Shown here in pieces: positions 8,558 to 20,607 of a stretch of DNA of 64,000 nt. The stretch covers positions 186,001 to 250,000 of the forward strand of contig CAWAQA010000005.1 of assembly GCA_963784065.1 (NCBI GenBank), read 5' to 3'. The stretch's first letter is position 1, and each line of letters begins with the position of its first letter. The position numbers were made by a program, and so were the translations under genes. The notes under the pieces were generated by a model that saw nothing but the letters and a program-made list of their open reading frames with translations, did no database searches and was not told where the DNA came from. The DNA comes from CAWAQA01 sp963784065 (GTDB taxonomy: Bacteria > Acidobacteriota > Vicinamibacteria > Vicinamibacterales > UBA2999).

Positions 8558-10189
8558 CTAGACGCCGATCGTCCACACGCCCCAGCCGTCCCCGCTGCGC
8601 GCGTGGTACGCGATGGTGCGGCCGTTGGGGGCCCAGACGAATTCCTCCGCCGACGGATCGGGCAGGATGCGGCGCAGCGTCATGCGCGGGACGTCGAGGA
8701 TCCAGGCGCCGTCGCCGCTGCACCTGGAACACGACGCGCGATCCGTCGGGCGACACGGCCGGCGTGCGCACCAGGTGGCCGCTCCGCGGCGACGCGATCA
8801 CGGTGCTCTGGCCGGTCTGCAGGTCGATGATCGCGAGCTGCTGCTCGCGGCTGTAGGCGAGCCGCCGCCCGTCCGGGAACCAGGACGCGCCCCACGGCTG
8901 CCCGACGGTGTGGCTGGTGACACGCTGGAGGGCGCCGCTGTCCACGTTCGCAATCCACACGTTCCAGATGCTCGTCCGGTCCGGCTCCGCCCTGACGAAC
9001 GCGATGCGCCGGCCGTCCGGCGACCAGCTGGGCACCGACGCATAGCCGGGGCCGCTGATGCGCCGCGCGTTCTGGCCGGCCGGATCGGCCACGTAGACCC
9101 CGCGCACGCCCTCGCGGTCCGAGTCGTAGGCGATCATCTCGCCGCTCGGCGACATGGTCACGTGGTAGTTGGCCGCCCCGTCGTCGAGGAGCTTCGAGAC
9201 CTCCTCGACCTTGCCGGTGTCCGTCATCGCGGCGCGCATCAGCGGCGCCGCGGTGCGTCCTGCGTGGAAGTAGATCGCGTCGCCTCGCGGATCGAAGGAA
9301 GGTGAAAACACATCGCGGCCGACCAGCGCGCGGGTGAGGACCGGAACCGACCTGGGCTCGGACGCGGCGCGGAGCTCGCGGTCGCGCACTGCACGCAGAT
9401 GGGCGAGGATCGACTCCGTGCGGTCGGGCACACGATCGAGCACGCCGCTGCCGGCGATGATCGCGACGAGCGTGGCGCCAACGAGCGCCCCCGCCACGGC
9501 AGCCCTCGAGTCACGCGAGCCGCGACGCCGGCTTCCACGGCTCGCGGTCGCGCAGGCGCTCGGCCAGTGCTCGACATCGGGAACAGGACGCTCGAACACC
9601 TCGCGTTCGAGGTCGCGCAGCGCGCGCCGCAGCTCCGTGCGCGACAACCCGTGGCTCCTTCTATCGCCGGGCGACGTGGCGGCGCCCTCGGAGAGCAGGC
9701 CGATCACCCGGCGCTTCGGTGTCCTGCTGCAGGGCGCAGGCTCGCCGCGCGCCAGAAGACGACCGAGAGCGTGGCGGCGGTTGGCGCCCCCTCGGCGGCA
9801 AATCGCGCGAGCGCTGCCCTGAACTCGTCGCGATCCGGCGACGGCAGATCGATCTGCCGCAGCGTGCGAGCCAGCAGGATCAGCAGGCCGCCGGGCACGC
9901 GGCCGCGCCGGTCGTTCGCCCCCGACTCCTCGTCGAGCTGGAGGAGCCGGCGCAGGAGCGCTGCCAGGGCAGTACTTTCGTCCTGATCCGTTGACACCTC
10001 GACACTCGTGAACGTCACGTCCCCGGTATTGCCGAGCAGTATGAATTCGTCGCCCGGGACCTGGACCGCAGAGTTGGCAACTCGGCGCATGTCAAGGACG
10101 TACGCCGCGGCAAGCGTCAGGGCGACGGCCTCCGCGGCGGTCAGCGGGACCCGCAGTTTTATCAATTCGGAGAAGCTGAGGTGGGGCAT
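8558..10189 (-). CDS. Membrane-anchored PD40/TolB-like beta-propeller protein (several frameshifts)
   Basis: A protein of about 543 residues reconstructed across shifts near 9750, 9530 and 8715. Residues 1-160 (from MPHLSFSELIKL) form an uncharacterised alpha/beta region. One membrane segment (AVAGALVGATLVAIIAGSGV) follows. The C-terminal half has PD40/WD40-like blades, seen as FSPSFDPRGDAIYF, TMSPSGEMIAYDSD, PSWSPDGRRIAFVR, ASWFPDGRRLAYSR and PAVSPDGSRVVFQV. The last blade, restored by the 8715 shift, reads WAPNGRTIAYHA before the stop at 8558. Such propellers are often joined to kinases or winged-helix regulators in acidobacteria; I see neither domain here. Its function is unknown. The long open frame that runs to 7110 past the 8715 shift is antisense to the aminopeptidase and is not coding. 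Confidence 0.7.
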
Positions 10190-10243
10190 TGGCCCATGTG
10201 GGGAGCGAGATCCGTGCCGGTTGGAAGTACCGATTGGTCCTCA

Positions 10244-11779
10244 ATGAGTCTGACTCGACGGGCGTTTCTCTGGACCGCAGCCGGCTCTACCGTGCTGCTG
10301 CCGCTGAGCCTTCGCGCGCAACCGCAGAGTTCGCCGCTGTTTCAGCACGGGGTGGCGAGCGGCGACCCGCTCAGCGACCGCGTGATCCTCTGGACGAGGC
10401 TCACCACGCCGCCGACGCGGAGCGCAATCGGGCCTATCGAGGTGGAGTGGGAGGTGGCCGCCGACGACCGGCTCGCCCGCGTTGTCCGACGCGGCACGGC
10501 AGCGGCCACGCCCGAGCGCGATTTCACCGTGAAGGTGGACGCAGGCGGCCTCGATCCGGGACGGCCGTACTTCTACGCGTTCACCGCCGCAGGCGAGCGC
10601 TCCCCGATTGGACGCACCAGGACGCTGCCGGCCGGCGCCGTGCCGCGCGTCCGCCTCGCATCGGTCTGCTGCGCCAACTATCCGGCCGGGTACTTCAACC
10701 CGTATCGCTGCCTGGCAAACCGCGACGATCTCGACGCCGTCGTGCACCTCGGCGACTACATCTACGAGTTCCAGAACGGCATCTATGGCGACGGCAGCGC
10801 GTTGCTCCGGATTCCCGAGCCGCCGCGCGAGACGGTGAGCCTGAGCGACTACCGCGTGCGCTACGCGACCTACCGCAGCGATCCGGACCTGCAGGCCGTC
10901 CACGCACGGCATCCGTTCATCGTCGTCTGGGACGATCACGAGCTGACCAACGACGCCTGGGCTGATGGCGCAGGGAACCACAATGAGGGCGAGGGCGACT
11001 GGGCGGTGCGCAAGGCCGCGGCGTATCGCGCGTACCTCGAATGGATGCCGATCCGCGAGGCGGAGGGAGGCGGGATTCGACTCTACCGCAGCTTTCGCTT
11101 CGGCGGGCTCGCCGATCTCCTGATGCTCGACACGCGGGCGCTGCGCGACCGGCAGGTCCCGGGCGACGACGTCGCCGCGCTCACGAGCCGCGAGCGCACG
11201 CTGCTCGGCAAAGAGCAGGAGGCGTGGCTGTTCGACCGGATGCGCGCCTCGCAGCGCGAGGGCACCGCGTGGCGCGTGCTCGGGCAGCAGATCCTGTTCT
11301 CGCGGTTCTCGTTTCCCGGCCGTCCCGTCGCGCTGAACGATACGTGGGATGGTTACCAGGCGGCGCGCGAGCGCGTGTTCGATTTCCTGGTCTCGGAAAA
11401 GATGCGCGACGTCGCGATCCTCTCCGGCGACATCCACAGCTCCTGGGCCTTCGACGTGCCACGGAACCCGTGGGACGGGTATACGGCGCGCACGGGCGCC
11501 GGCTCGGTGGCCGTCGAGCTCGTCGCCCCCGCGGTGAGCTCGCCGCCGCTGTTTGCCGATCCGGTCATCCGCGAGCGCATGTCAACGCTACGGTATCTGC
11601 TGCCGCACCTGAAGTACCTCGAGGGAGAGCGCCGCGGCTACGTGCACGTGGACATCACGCCCGAGCGCCTGCAGGCAGACTGGTACCACGTGCCCGGCGT
11701 CGAGGAACGATCCGAGCGCGAGACAAAGGCGGCGAGTTTCGTGTGCGAGCGCGGAACGTCGCGGATCGTGGCCGCGTGA
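10244..11779 (+). CDS. phoD: PhoD-like alkaline phosphatase, Tat-exported
   Basis: A 511-residue metallophosphoesterase of the PhoD family. It starts MSLTRRAFLWTAAGSTVLLP, a Tat signal. An Fn3-like PhoD_N domain (FQHGVASGDPLSDRVILWTR) is followed by the metal-binding core: VHLGDYIYEF, VVWDDHELTND and LSGDIHSSWAF. The length is normal and there is no frameshift. It hydrolyses phosphomono- or diesters outside the inner membrane for phosphate supply, with Ca/Fe in characterised members. The start is chosen because the Tat motif directly follows this ATG; an in-frame ATG 63 nt upstream adds a non-signal peptide. The stop TGA (11777-11779) overlaps the GTG of the next gene, so the two are translationally coupled. 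Confidence 0.9.
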   Translation: MSLTRRAFLWTAAGSTVLLPLSLRAQPQSSPLFQHGVASGDPLSDRVILWTRLTTPPTRSAIGPIEVEWEVAADDRLARVVRRGTAAATPERDFTVKVDAGGLDPGRPYFYAFTAAGERSPIGRTRTLPAGAVPRVRLASVCCANYPAGYFNPYRCLANRDDLDAVVHLGDYIYEFQNGIYGDGSALLRIPEPPRETVSLSDYRVRYATYRSDPDLQAVHARHPFIVVWDDHELTNDAWADGAGNHNEGEGDWAVRKAAAYRAYLEWMPIREAEGGGIRLYRSFRFGGLADLLMLDTRALRDRQVPGDDVAALTSRERTLLGKEQEAWLFDRMRASQREGTAWRVLGQQILFSRFSFPGRPVALNDTWDGYQAARERVFDFLVSEKMRDVAILSGDIHSSWAFDVPRNPWDGYTARTGAGSVAVELVAPAVSSPPLFADPVIRERMSTLRYLLPHLKYLEGERRGYVHVDITPERLQADWYHVPGVEERSERETKAASFVCERGTSRIVAA

Positions 11780-13032
11780 CGCTCGCCACGAAGGTTCCAG
11801 ACCCGCAGCGGCCGCCGGACGCACCACGCAAGCCGGCGAGCGCCGCGCTCGGCATCCTCGCGGCGCTCAGCTTCTGTCACCTGTTGAACGACATGATGCA
11901 GTCGGTGCTGCCCGCCGTCTATCCGCTGCTCAAAGGCAGGTTCGCGCTCGATTTCGGCCAGGTCGGCATCATCACCTTGACGCAGCAGCTCTCCGCGTCG
12001 GTGCTGCAGCCGATCATCGGGATGTACACCGATCGGCGCCCGAAGCCGTACTCGCTCGCGATCGGCATGGGATTCACGCTGGCTGGAATGGTCATGCTCT
12101 CGGTGGCGGGCCATTTCTACGCGGTGCTCGTCGCCGCCGCGCTGATCGGGCTCGGGTCCGCCGTGTTCCACCCGGAGTCGTCGCGGATTGCGCGCCTCGC
12201 GTCGGGAGGACGGCACGGGTTCGCGCAGTCCCTCTTCCAGGTCGGCGGCAACACCGGATTGTCGCTCGGTCCGTTGATTGCGGCGTTCGTCGTGGTGCCG
12301 CGCGGTCAGTCCAGCCTTGCGTGGTTCTCGCTCGCCGCGCTGCTCGCGATCGCGTTTCTCTGGCACGTCGGAACCTGGTACAAACGGACGGGCGCGGCCG
12401 TCGCGAAGCCACAGTCGCCGTCGGTGCGTCGCGGCGCTTTCGCATCCCGGGGCGCGCCGGCGGCGCTCGCGATCCTGGTGGTGCTGATCTTTTCGAAGTA
12501 CATCTACCTGGCCAGCCTGACCAGCTACTACACCTTCTACCTGATCAGCCGCTTCGGCGTATCGGTGCAGAGCGCCCAGCTCCACCTGTTCCTGTTCCTC
12601 GGCGCCGTCGCCGTCGGGACGCTGGTCGGCGGACCGATCGGCGATCGCATCGGCCGCCGGCCCGTGATCCTCTGGTCGATCCTCGGCGTGCTGCCGTTCA
12701 CGCTGCTCCTGCCCTATGCGGACCTGTTCTGGACCCGCATCCTCACCGTCATCATCGGCGTCGTGCTCGCGTCCGCTTTCTCGGCCATCGTCGTGTTCGC
12801 GCAGGAGCTCGTGCCTGGACGCGTCGGCACGATCTCGGGGCTCTTCTTCGGCCTCGCGTTCGGCGCCGGCGGCATCGGCGCCGCCGCGCTCGGCGCGCTT
12901 GCCGATCGCACGGATATCGTCTTCGTCTACCGCGCCTGCGCGTTTCTGCCGGTCATCGGCATCCTTGCGGTATGGCTGCCACGCACGGGGCCCATACGCA
13001 GCCGGCAGCCCGCAGCGGGCAGCCGGCAGTGA
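11776..13032 (+). CDS. MFS transporter, fosmidomycin-resistance (Fsr)-like
   Basis: A 418-residue, 12-helix efflux permease. FCHLLNDMMQSVLPAVYPLLK in helix 1, GSAVFHPESSRIARLASGG after helix 4, and GGPIGDRIGRRPVI at the central loop are typical of Fsr-type MFS proteins. The start is a GTG whose last two bases form the PhoD stop (GTGA). The last dozen residues (RSRQPAAGSRQ) do not belong to the family: they are encoded by a perfect 7-nt repeat, and the stop TGA is part of the fifth unit. Characterised relatives export fosmidomycin; coupling to PhoD hints at a phosphonate or organophosphate substrate, but this is inference. Confidence 0.85.
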   Translation: MTLATKVPDPQRPPDAPRKPASAALGILAALSFCHLLNDMMQSVLPAVYPLLKGRFALDFGQVGIITLTQQLSASVLQPIIGMYTDRRPKPYSLAIGMGFTLAGMVMLSVAGHFYAVLVAAALIGLGSAVFHPESSRIARLASGGRHGFAQSLFQVGGNTGLSLGPLIAAFVVVPRGQSSLAWFSLAALLAIAFLWHVGTWYKRTGAAVAKPQSPSVRRGAFASRGAPAALAILVVLIFSKYIYLASLTSYYTFYLISRFGVSVQSAQLHLFLFLGAVAVGTLVGGPIGDRIGRRPVILWSILGVLPFTLLLPYADLFWTRILTVIIGVVLASAFSAIVVFAQELVPGRVGTISGLFFGLAFGAGGIGAAALGALADRTDIVFVYRACAFLPVIGILAVWLPRTGPIRSRQPAAGSRQ

Positions 13033-13058
13033 GCCGCGGCGAGCCGCGGCAGCGGCCA
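12998..13058. repeat. Heptanucleotide array, unit GCAGCCG, overlapping the 3' end of the Fsr-like gene
   Basis: Five units in exact register: GCAGCCG, GCAGCCC, GCAGCGG, GCAGCCG, GCAGTGA, the last holding the stop codon (13030-13032). A GC-rich GAGCCGCGGC duplication follows. Related GCCGGC/CAGCTG units appear at 13085-13107. Confidence 0.8.
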
Positions 13059-13103
13059 TAGTCGGCGGGAATCCAGGTATATCTGCCGGCCGCCAGCTGC
13101 CGG

Positions 13104-14373
13104 CTACCGTGTCGGCAGGCGCCGGACCACGATGCGCGAGTCGTCACCGCCGCCCTCGGTCCATGCGGCGACGAACGCGCCGTCGGCGAAGACGGGCACC
13201 GGGTACGAGGCGGACGTCGTGTCGCTGAGTGCCTCGACGGCGCCGAAGCCGCCGTTGCTCGAGCGGCGGCTGAGGAACACGTGGCGGCGGCCGCTGACGA
13301 TCTCGTCCCAGAACACCGCGACCTCTCCGGCCGGACCGACCGCGACTTGCGGGTGAGCGATGTTGCGGCGCATCGGGGACACGCGCGTGCGCGTCGTGAA
13401 GGTCCTGCCGTCGCGCGTCGTCGCATAGAAGAGCGCCTTGTGCGCCTCCGGCTGGGTCACGACGGTGGGCCAGACGACGTGCGCGGTGCCGGCGGCGTCC
13501 ACCGCGAGCGCCGGGCCGTCCTCCGGACAGCCGTTGAATTGCCACCGGTCCTCGCTCACCCGCGCAGGAGCGGCGAAGGTCCGGCCGCCGTCACGTGATG
13601 TCGTGAACGCGATGTCGCGGATGTTCCCGGCGAAGACGTGGCGCCACGCGGCAAACAGCGTCGCCGTCCGGGCCCGCCGCCAGCGCCGTCTTGCAGCAGT
13701 AGCACACGCCCTTCACGAGCTCCTGCTCCGACGAGCCGTTCGAGTAGTAGAGGCCGGATTTCTGTGCGGCGGCGGCGCCGTCGGTCGCCGCGCCTGCGGT
13801 GCCCGCCATGTCGTGCCCGTGATGAGGTGGCGTGGCGACCGCCGAGCCGCTCACCGTCCCCCGATGATCGAGCCACAGGGCGTGGACGGCGCCGCGGCTA
13901 TCAGTGGTCAACGCCGCCCACCCGCGATTGCCGGCCGCTTTGCTTCGTTGCAGCTCGCGCGAGGCGCCGAATGTCTTGCCGCCATCGGTCGAGCGCGCCA
14001 GCCGGATGGTGGTGTCGGCATCGCGCGCCGTCCAGAGAACGTCGATCGCGGGAAGCTGTCCGGCGCGGCGCTCGAACGTCACGCGCGGCGCCATCTCGCC
14101 GTTGACCCGGGCGGTGCCGCGGCGATCGTTGACCAGCACCGGCGCGGCGAACGTACGGCCGCCATCCGCGCTGACCGCGGCGTAGACATCGGTGCCTCCG
14201 CCGCCGTCGCGGCCGCTCCATGCCACCGCCACGCGCGCGCCATCAGCGGCCACCCACGCATTCGCACCCGCGCGTCCCGCGACCGTCAGGTGAACGGGCG
14301 CAGGCGCCTGCGTTGCCACAGTCGCGGCGAGGGCGAGGCCGACGACGAACAGGGCGGCGCGCACCTGGTGCAT
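13104..14373 (-). CDS. Exported BNR/sialidase-like propeller protein with a CYCCK motif (one frameshift)
   Basis: A protein of about 423 residues. MHQVRAALFVVGLALAAT is an export signal. Asp-box/BNR-type repeats follow: STDGGKTF, SADGGRTF, TSRDGGRTF and TTRDGRTF. A shift near 13657 separates the two halves; rejoined it reads LFAAWRHVFAGNIRDIAF. In the middle the motif VKGVCYCCKTALA carries three closely spaced cysteines, not part of the sialidase catalytic set, and suggests a metal or disulfide site. The conserved sialidase arginine triad cannot be assigned, so glycosidase activity is doubtful. The ATG is 6 nt after the stop of the TonB-dependent receptor, so they form one operon. It may help the receptor handle its ligand. 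Confidence 0.75.
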
Positions 14374-14378
14374 GGGTG

Positions 14379-17160
14379 TCAAAACTGTACCGGTACTCCG
14401 AGCTGGATTTGTCGGGGATCGGCGGCCGCCGTCGGACGGCCGAAGGCAGGCAGGGGCACGATCCCGGTGCCGAAGGTATTGTTTGGAAACAGCAGGTTCG
14501 TGCGATTCAGCACGTTGAACGCCTCGACGCCCGCCTCGACCCGCAGGCGGCGCAGGTGAAACAGCCGCGCGACGCGCAGGTCGAGCGTGGCCGAGTCGAA
14601 CCCGCGTGCGCTGTTGCGCCCGACGCCGGCTGGCCGATCGTTCACGTTCGTGTCGTTGTTTCGATCGCCGCCGGTCTGCACGTTGAACGGCGCCGCCGAC
14701 GTGTACGCGTAGACCCAGCTGACTGACCAGTCGCGGACCGCGGCGTGCTCGGACTGCGCGATCCGCGCCGGGTCGAGCCACCCGCTGAACACGACGCGGT
14801 GCCGCTGATCGTTGTCCGACGGCCCCCAGTCGGCGCGCACATCGTCGTTCTCCTGTGGCGTGCTGAAGAACGCATTCCCGGCGTCGTCGAGCGTGCGCGA
14901 GAGCGTGTACGCCACGCGCAGGTCGCCCCAGCGCTGCTGCACGCGCACGCACGCTCATCGTCAGGGCGTCGTATTGGGATCGGCCGATGCTCTCGTAGCG
15001 GCTGATGTTGGCAAACGCGGCGTCCGGCCGTCCGAGGTTCGGCACACCGAGCCGCGCCGCCTCGGCTGCCGACAACGTCGGCGCATTCACATTGCGCGAC
15101 ATCACGATCTGCGAACCGCGGAGGGCAAGGTACGCCGCCGTCACCGAAACCTGCGCAGCGACTTCACGCTCCACCTGGACGCTCGCCTGCCGGCTCATCC
15201 CGGCCTCGATTGCCGGATCGATCGTGGTGATGGCCGTGACGAGGCCGTCGGGAAAACGTGGCAGCACCTGCGGAAACGCCGGCGCGCCCGGCTGCCCGAA
15301 CGAGAGCACCGCCACCTTGTACTTCGCTCCGTCGCGCTGCAGCGCGTTGGACACCGCCCGAAGCGGAATGCGATCGAAATACAGTCCGGCGCTGGCGCGC
15401 ACCACCGTGCGGCGGTCGCCCGGCGCCCACGCAAGGCCCAGTCGCGGCGACACGTTGTCCCAGTCGGTCCGAATCGGGTCGGCGAGATCCTGCAGGTCAT
15501 ATCGCACGCCGCCGCTCAACGTCAACGCGTCGGCGGCGCGCCACTCGTCCTGCAGGAAAGCGGCGGCGTTCATGTTCGATTGCGGCTGGTTCACCTCGCC
15601 AAATGCCTGCTGGAAGGTGACGTAGGTCCCGGACCGGAGGTTGGCCAGCGACGAGAACGTGTAGTTGCCCGGCAGCGCGCCCGGGAATCCGATGACGAGA
15701 TCGTTGTAGAGGAAATCGACCCCCGCCTTCAGCAGGTGCGACCCGTGTTGCAGCGATAGCGTGTCGGCCAGCTCTACCACGTCGAGGTCCCGGACCTCGG
15801 GCGAAGTGGTGGATGCCGCGAAGCTGGCCACGCCGGCGACCGTGACGGATGGGCCGATGCGATCGTTGGCAGGGGCCGACAAGCGGCTGCGCGTCACCTG
15901 CGCGCGCAGGTCGTTGGCCTTGCCGCCGCCCCAGGTCACGAGGCTGCTGACCGCAACCGTCTGGTCGCGATTCTCGAGCGACGTGCCGCGGCTCGCGTCG
16001 CTCAGTCCGCCGACGCTTCGCGCGTTGGCGCTCGAAATGTCATACAGGCTGTATCGCACGGCCATGAGGTGCGCGGACGAGGCGCGATGATCGGCGCGTG
16101 CAAACACGTTGGTGCCGTCGTGGCCGGCCGGGAACGGTCCGGTGAAGGGGCGCGGTCCGGGATATCCGGCGGCACCGAGGATCTCCGCGATCGCGGCTGT
16201 ATTACCAGGGGAAATCGTGACGAAGCCGGTTCGATCCTCGTTGGTCCGCTCGATGTTGGCGAACAGGAACGTGCGGTCCGAGCGCAAGGGACCGCCAATC
16301 GATGTCCCGAACTGCACCTGCGAGAGAGGGTCGCGTCCCTGCGCGAAAGGATTGCGCGCGTCGAGCCGCTCGTCGCGCAGGTACCCGTAGGCACGCCCGC
16401 GCCACGCGTTCGTCCCCGACTGCGTGACGATGTTCACGGCGCCGGCGGAGGCGCGGCCGAACTCGGCGGCGCCGCCGGAGGTGACGACCTGGAACTCGTG
16501 CACGACCTCCTGGCTGAAGTACGTCCCGGCCAGCGCCGCCGCATCGTCATTCGCCGACAGGCCGTCGACGAGAAACGTGTTGTCGAGGTTTCGCTGTCCC
16601 GCCACCGATATGCCGGTTCCGGGAACGGCGGACGTCTCGGCAAAGCGGTCCGTGTTGCGGGTGACGGTCCGCGACACGCCGGGAGCCAGCAGTGCGAGGT
16701 TGAGATAATTGCGGCCGTTCAGCGGGAGGCTGTCCACCTCCGCGGGCGTCACGCGCTCCGCAACCGACGTCCGCCCGACCTCGATGATCGCGGCCGTCAC
16801 CGCCACCGTCTCGCTGAGGCCGGCGAGCGGCAGCACGACCGGCAGATCGAGTGCCGCCCCGATCTCCACGACCACGTCCACCTGCGCAGTACGGAATCCG
16901 TCACGCTCGATCGTGACGTGATGGCGGCCAACCGGCAGGTACGCGAAGCGGAATCGCCCGGCCGCATCCGCCACCGCCTCGAACTCCTGGTTTCGCTCGA
17001 CGTGAACGCTCGTGATCCGGGCGTTGGGCACCGCCGCACCCGAGGCGTCGGCAACCATGCCCGTGATCGCGCCCGTTGTCCCCGACTGCGCCGCAACCCC
17101 GGACGCCCACGCTAGCGCGCATGCCAGCGCAATAGCGGCCCGTACCCTCCACCAGTTCAT
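14379..17160 (-). CDS. Oar-like TonB-dependent receptor (one frameshift)
   Basis: An outer membrane protein of about 927 residues. It has a signal peptide (AIALACALAWASGVAAQ), a carboxypeptidase-regulatory-like domain (GAITGMVADASGAAVPNARI, residues about 29-110), a plug domain (LPLNGRNYLNLALLAPGV, FLVDGLSANDD, FGRASAGAVNIVTQSGTN), then a beta-barrel with GGVRYDLQD and SPRLGLAWAPGDR. The end, RQIQLGVPVQF, finishes with the aromatic residue typical of barrels. A shift near 14950 separates the last 190 residues (VAYTLSRTLDDAGNAF to the stop). GAGGGG precedes the ATG. It takes up an unknown ligand with TonB energy; the cysteine-rich upstream gene and the BNR gene downstream suggest a dedicated uptake set. 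Confidence 0.85.
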
Positions 17161-17226
17161 TAAACACCCCTCACAGAAGCTGATGCCTGTTGAGGCGGAC
17201 ATCGAGGTCCGCTTGGCATGTGTAGA

Positions 17227-17247
17227 GGCGGATCTTCCGGATCCGCC
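17227..17247. repeat. Loop-variant hairpin element, arm GGCGGATC
   Basis: GGCGGATC pairs with GATCCGCC across a 5-nt loop (TTCCG); TGTAGA precedes it, matching the GTAGA/GTAGG flank of other copies. It lies in the leader of the TonB receptor gene. Confidence 0.7.
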
Positions 17248-17299
17248 CTGCAAAGAATCTGTGACGGCAGACCGGCCGCGGCCCGCCGCTATCGGGAGA

Positions 17300-17686
17300 T
17301 CAGAATCTCGGCGGAGGCGTTGGAGGATAGGCGGAACGGGCGACGGCGTTTTCTTCGATCGCGTCGATCGACGTTGCGATCGGATCGGGAGATGCGACCG
17401 CGACGAGGGCCGGCGGCACGCCGCCGAACCCGGTCACCGGCACGCCGTCGTCATGCCCAGCAGGGCAGGTCGCATTGACGCTGCCTGGCGCCTTGGATCG
17501 CTTGCTCTTGGACATGAACGGGCAGATGTGGTTCGGGCCGCCCTTGAGGCAGCACTCCATCAGCCGTGGACCTCCCTGGTGGACGTCCATGTTGCAGCAG
17601 GCGCCGAGCGCCGACACCACTCCCGAGCTGACGTGCAGGATAGCCAGCAACAGCACGACACCGGCCCGGGAGCGCGAAAGGCGCAT
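17300..17686 (-). CDS. Small Cys-rich exported protein of unknown function
   Basis: A 128-residue protein I do not recognise. It has a signal-like N-terminus (MRLSRSRAGVVLLLAILHVS) followed by a cysteine-rich segment: GACCNMDVHQGG, MECCLKGGPNH, ICPFM and NATCPAGHDDG. Two CC pairs and neighbouring Met, His and Asp are reminiscent of metal (copper-type) binding, but no known family can be named. The C-terminal 50 residues are Pro/Ala-rich. The start could also be 12 nt upstream (17698). It is the first gene of a probable operon with the TonB receptor (140 nt further on) and the BNR protein that carries its own CYCCK motif, so a role in metal or metallo-ligand capture is a reasonable guess only. 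Confidence 0.6.
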   Translation of the reverse strand: MRLSRSRAGVVLLLAILHVSSGVVSALGACCNMDVHQGGPRLMECCLKGGPNHICPFMSKSKRSKAPGSVNATCPAGHDDGVPVTGFGGVPPALVAVASPDPIATSIDAIEENAVARSAYPPTPPPRF

Positions 17687-17737
17687 CGAGCCGATCATGC
17701 ACTCCCGGCAGCATCGGGTCAATGGGACTTCCAGGTC

Positions 17738-17757
17738 GGGCCGGCTGAAGCCGGCCC
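17738..17757. repeat. Loop-conserved hairpin element, arm GGGCCGGC, loop TGAA
   Basis: Perfect 8-bp arms around TGAA, with CCTAC on the right. First of three copies in the divergent gap between the Cys-rich gene and the PIG-L gene. Confidence 0.8.
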
Positions 17758-17780
17758 CTACGACCGACACGCGTCAGGAG

Positions 17781-17802
17781 AGGCCGACCTTCAGGTCGGC
17801 CT
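17781..17802. repeat. Loop-conserved hairpin element, arm AGGCCGACC, loop TTCA
   Basis: Nine perfect base pairs around TTCA, the complement of TGAA, so the element is in the opposite orientation to the 17738 copy and carries a different stem. Confidence 0.8.
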
Positions 17803-17821
17803 ATGGCGTGGGCACGCAACC

Positions 17822-17930
17822 AGTTGGGAGTTGGGCGTTGGGAGTTGGGAGCATTCGTAGAGGCCGACCTTCAGGTCGGCCTTTGGTCGTGGCCACCCAA
17901 CCAGTTGGGAGTTGGGAGTTGGGATTGGGA
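17822..17930. repeat. Heptanucleotide arrays, unit TTGGGAG, in two blocks
   Basis: The first block at about 17822-17850 reads AGTTGGGAGTTGGGCGTTGG and continues in register. The second at about 17903-17930 repeats TTGGGAG three times and ends in TTGGGA-like units. A hairpin element sits between them. TTGGGA resembles a -35 hexamer and the second block lies at -35 distance from the -10-like site at 17933. Confidence 0.75.
17861..17882. repeat. Loop-conserved hairpin element, arm AGGCCGACC, loop TTCA
   Basis: A second exact copy of the 17781 stem and loop, 80 bp away, with GTAG directly on its left side. Confidence 0.8.
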
Positions 17931-17932
17931 GT

Positions 17933-17938
17933 TATCCT
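17933..17938 (+). promoter_or_regulatory. -10-like TATCCT placed 7 nt before the PIG-L ATG
   Basis: TATCCT is followed by seven bases and the ATG at 17946, with no Shine-Dalgarno site. TTGGGA at 17912-17917 is 15 nt upstream and could serve as -35. This is consistent with a leaderless transcript. Confidence 0.35.
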
Positions 17939-17945
17939 CAAGAGC

Positions 17946-20603
<2,658 letters not shown>

Positions 20604-20607
<4 letters not shown>

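Noticed and set aside
7110..9707. Minus-strand open frame of 865 codons
   Set aside because: Only its first part (to about 8715) is the PD40 protein. The rest is antisense to the M1 aminopeptidase, with Arg-rich, family-less text; the true end of the PD40 protein is in another frame at 8558.
13591..17253. Minus-strand open frame of 1220 codons that would fuse the TonB receptor to the BNR protein
   Set aside because: Each part has a normal end and start in the correct frames (receptor stop 14379, BNR ATG 14373). The apparent fusion arises from the shift near 14950.
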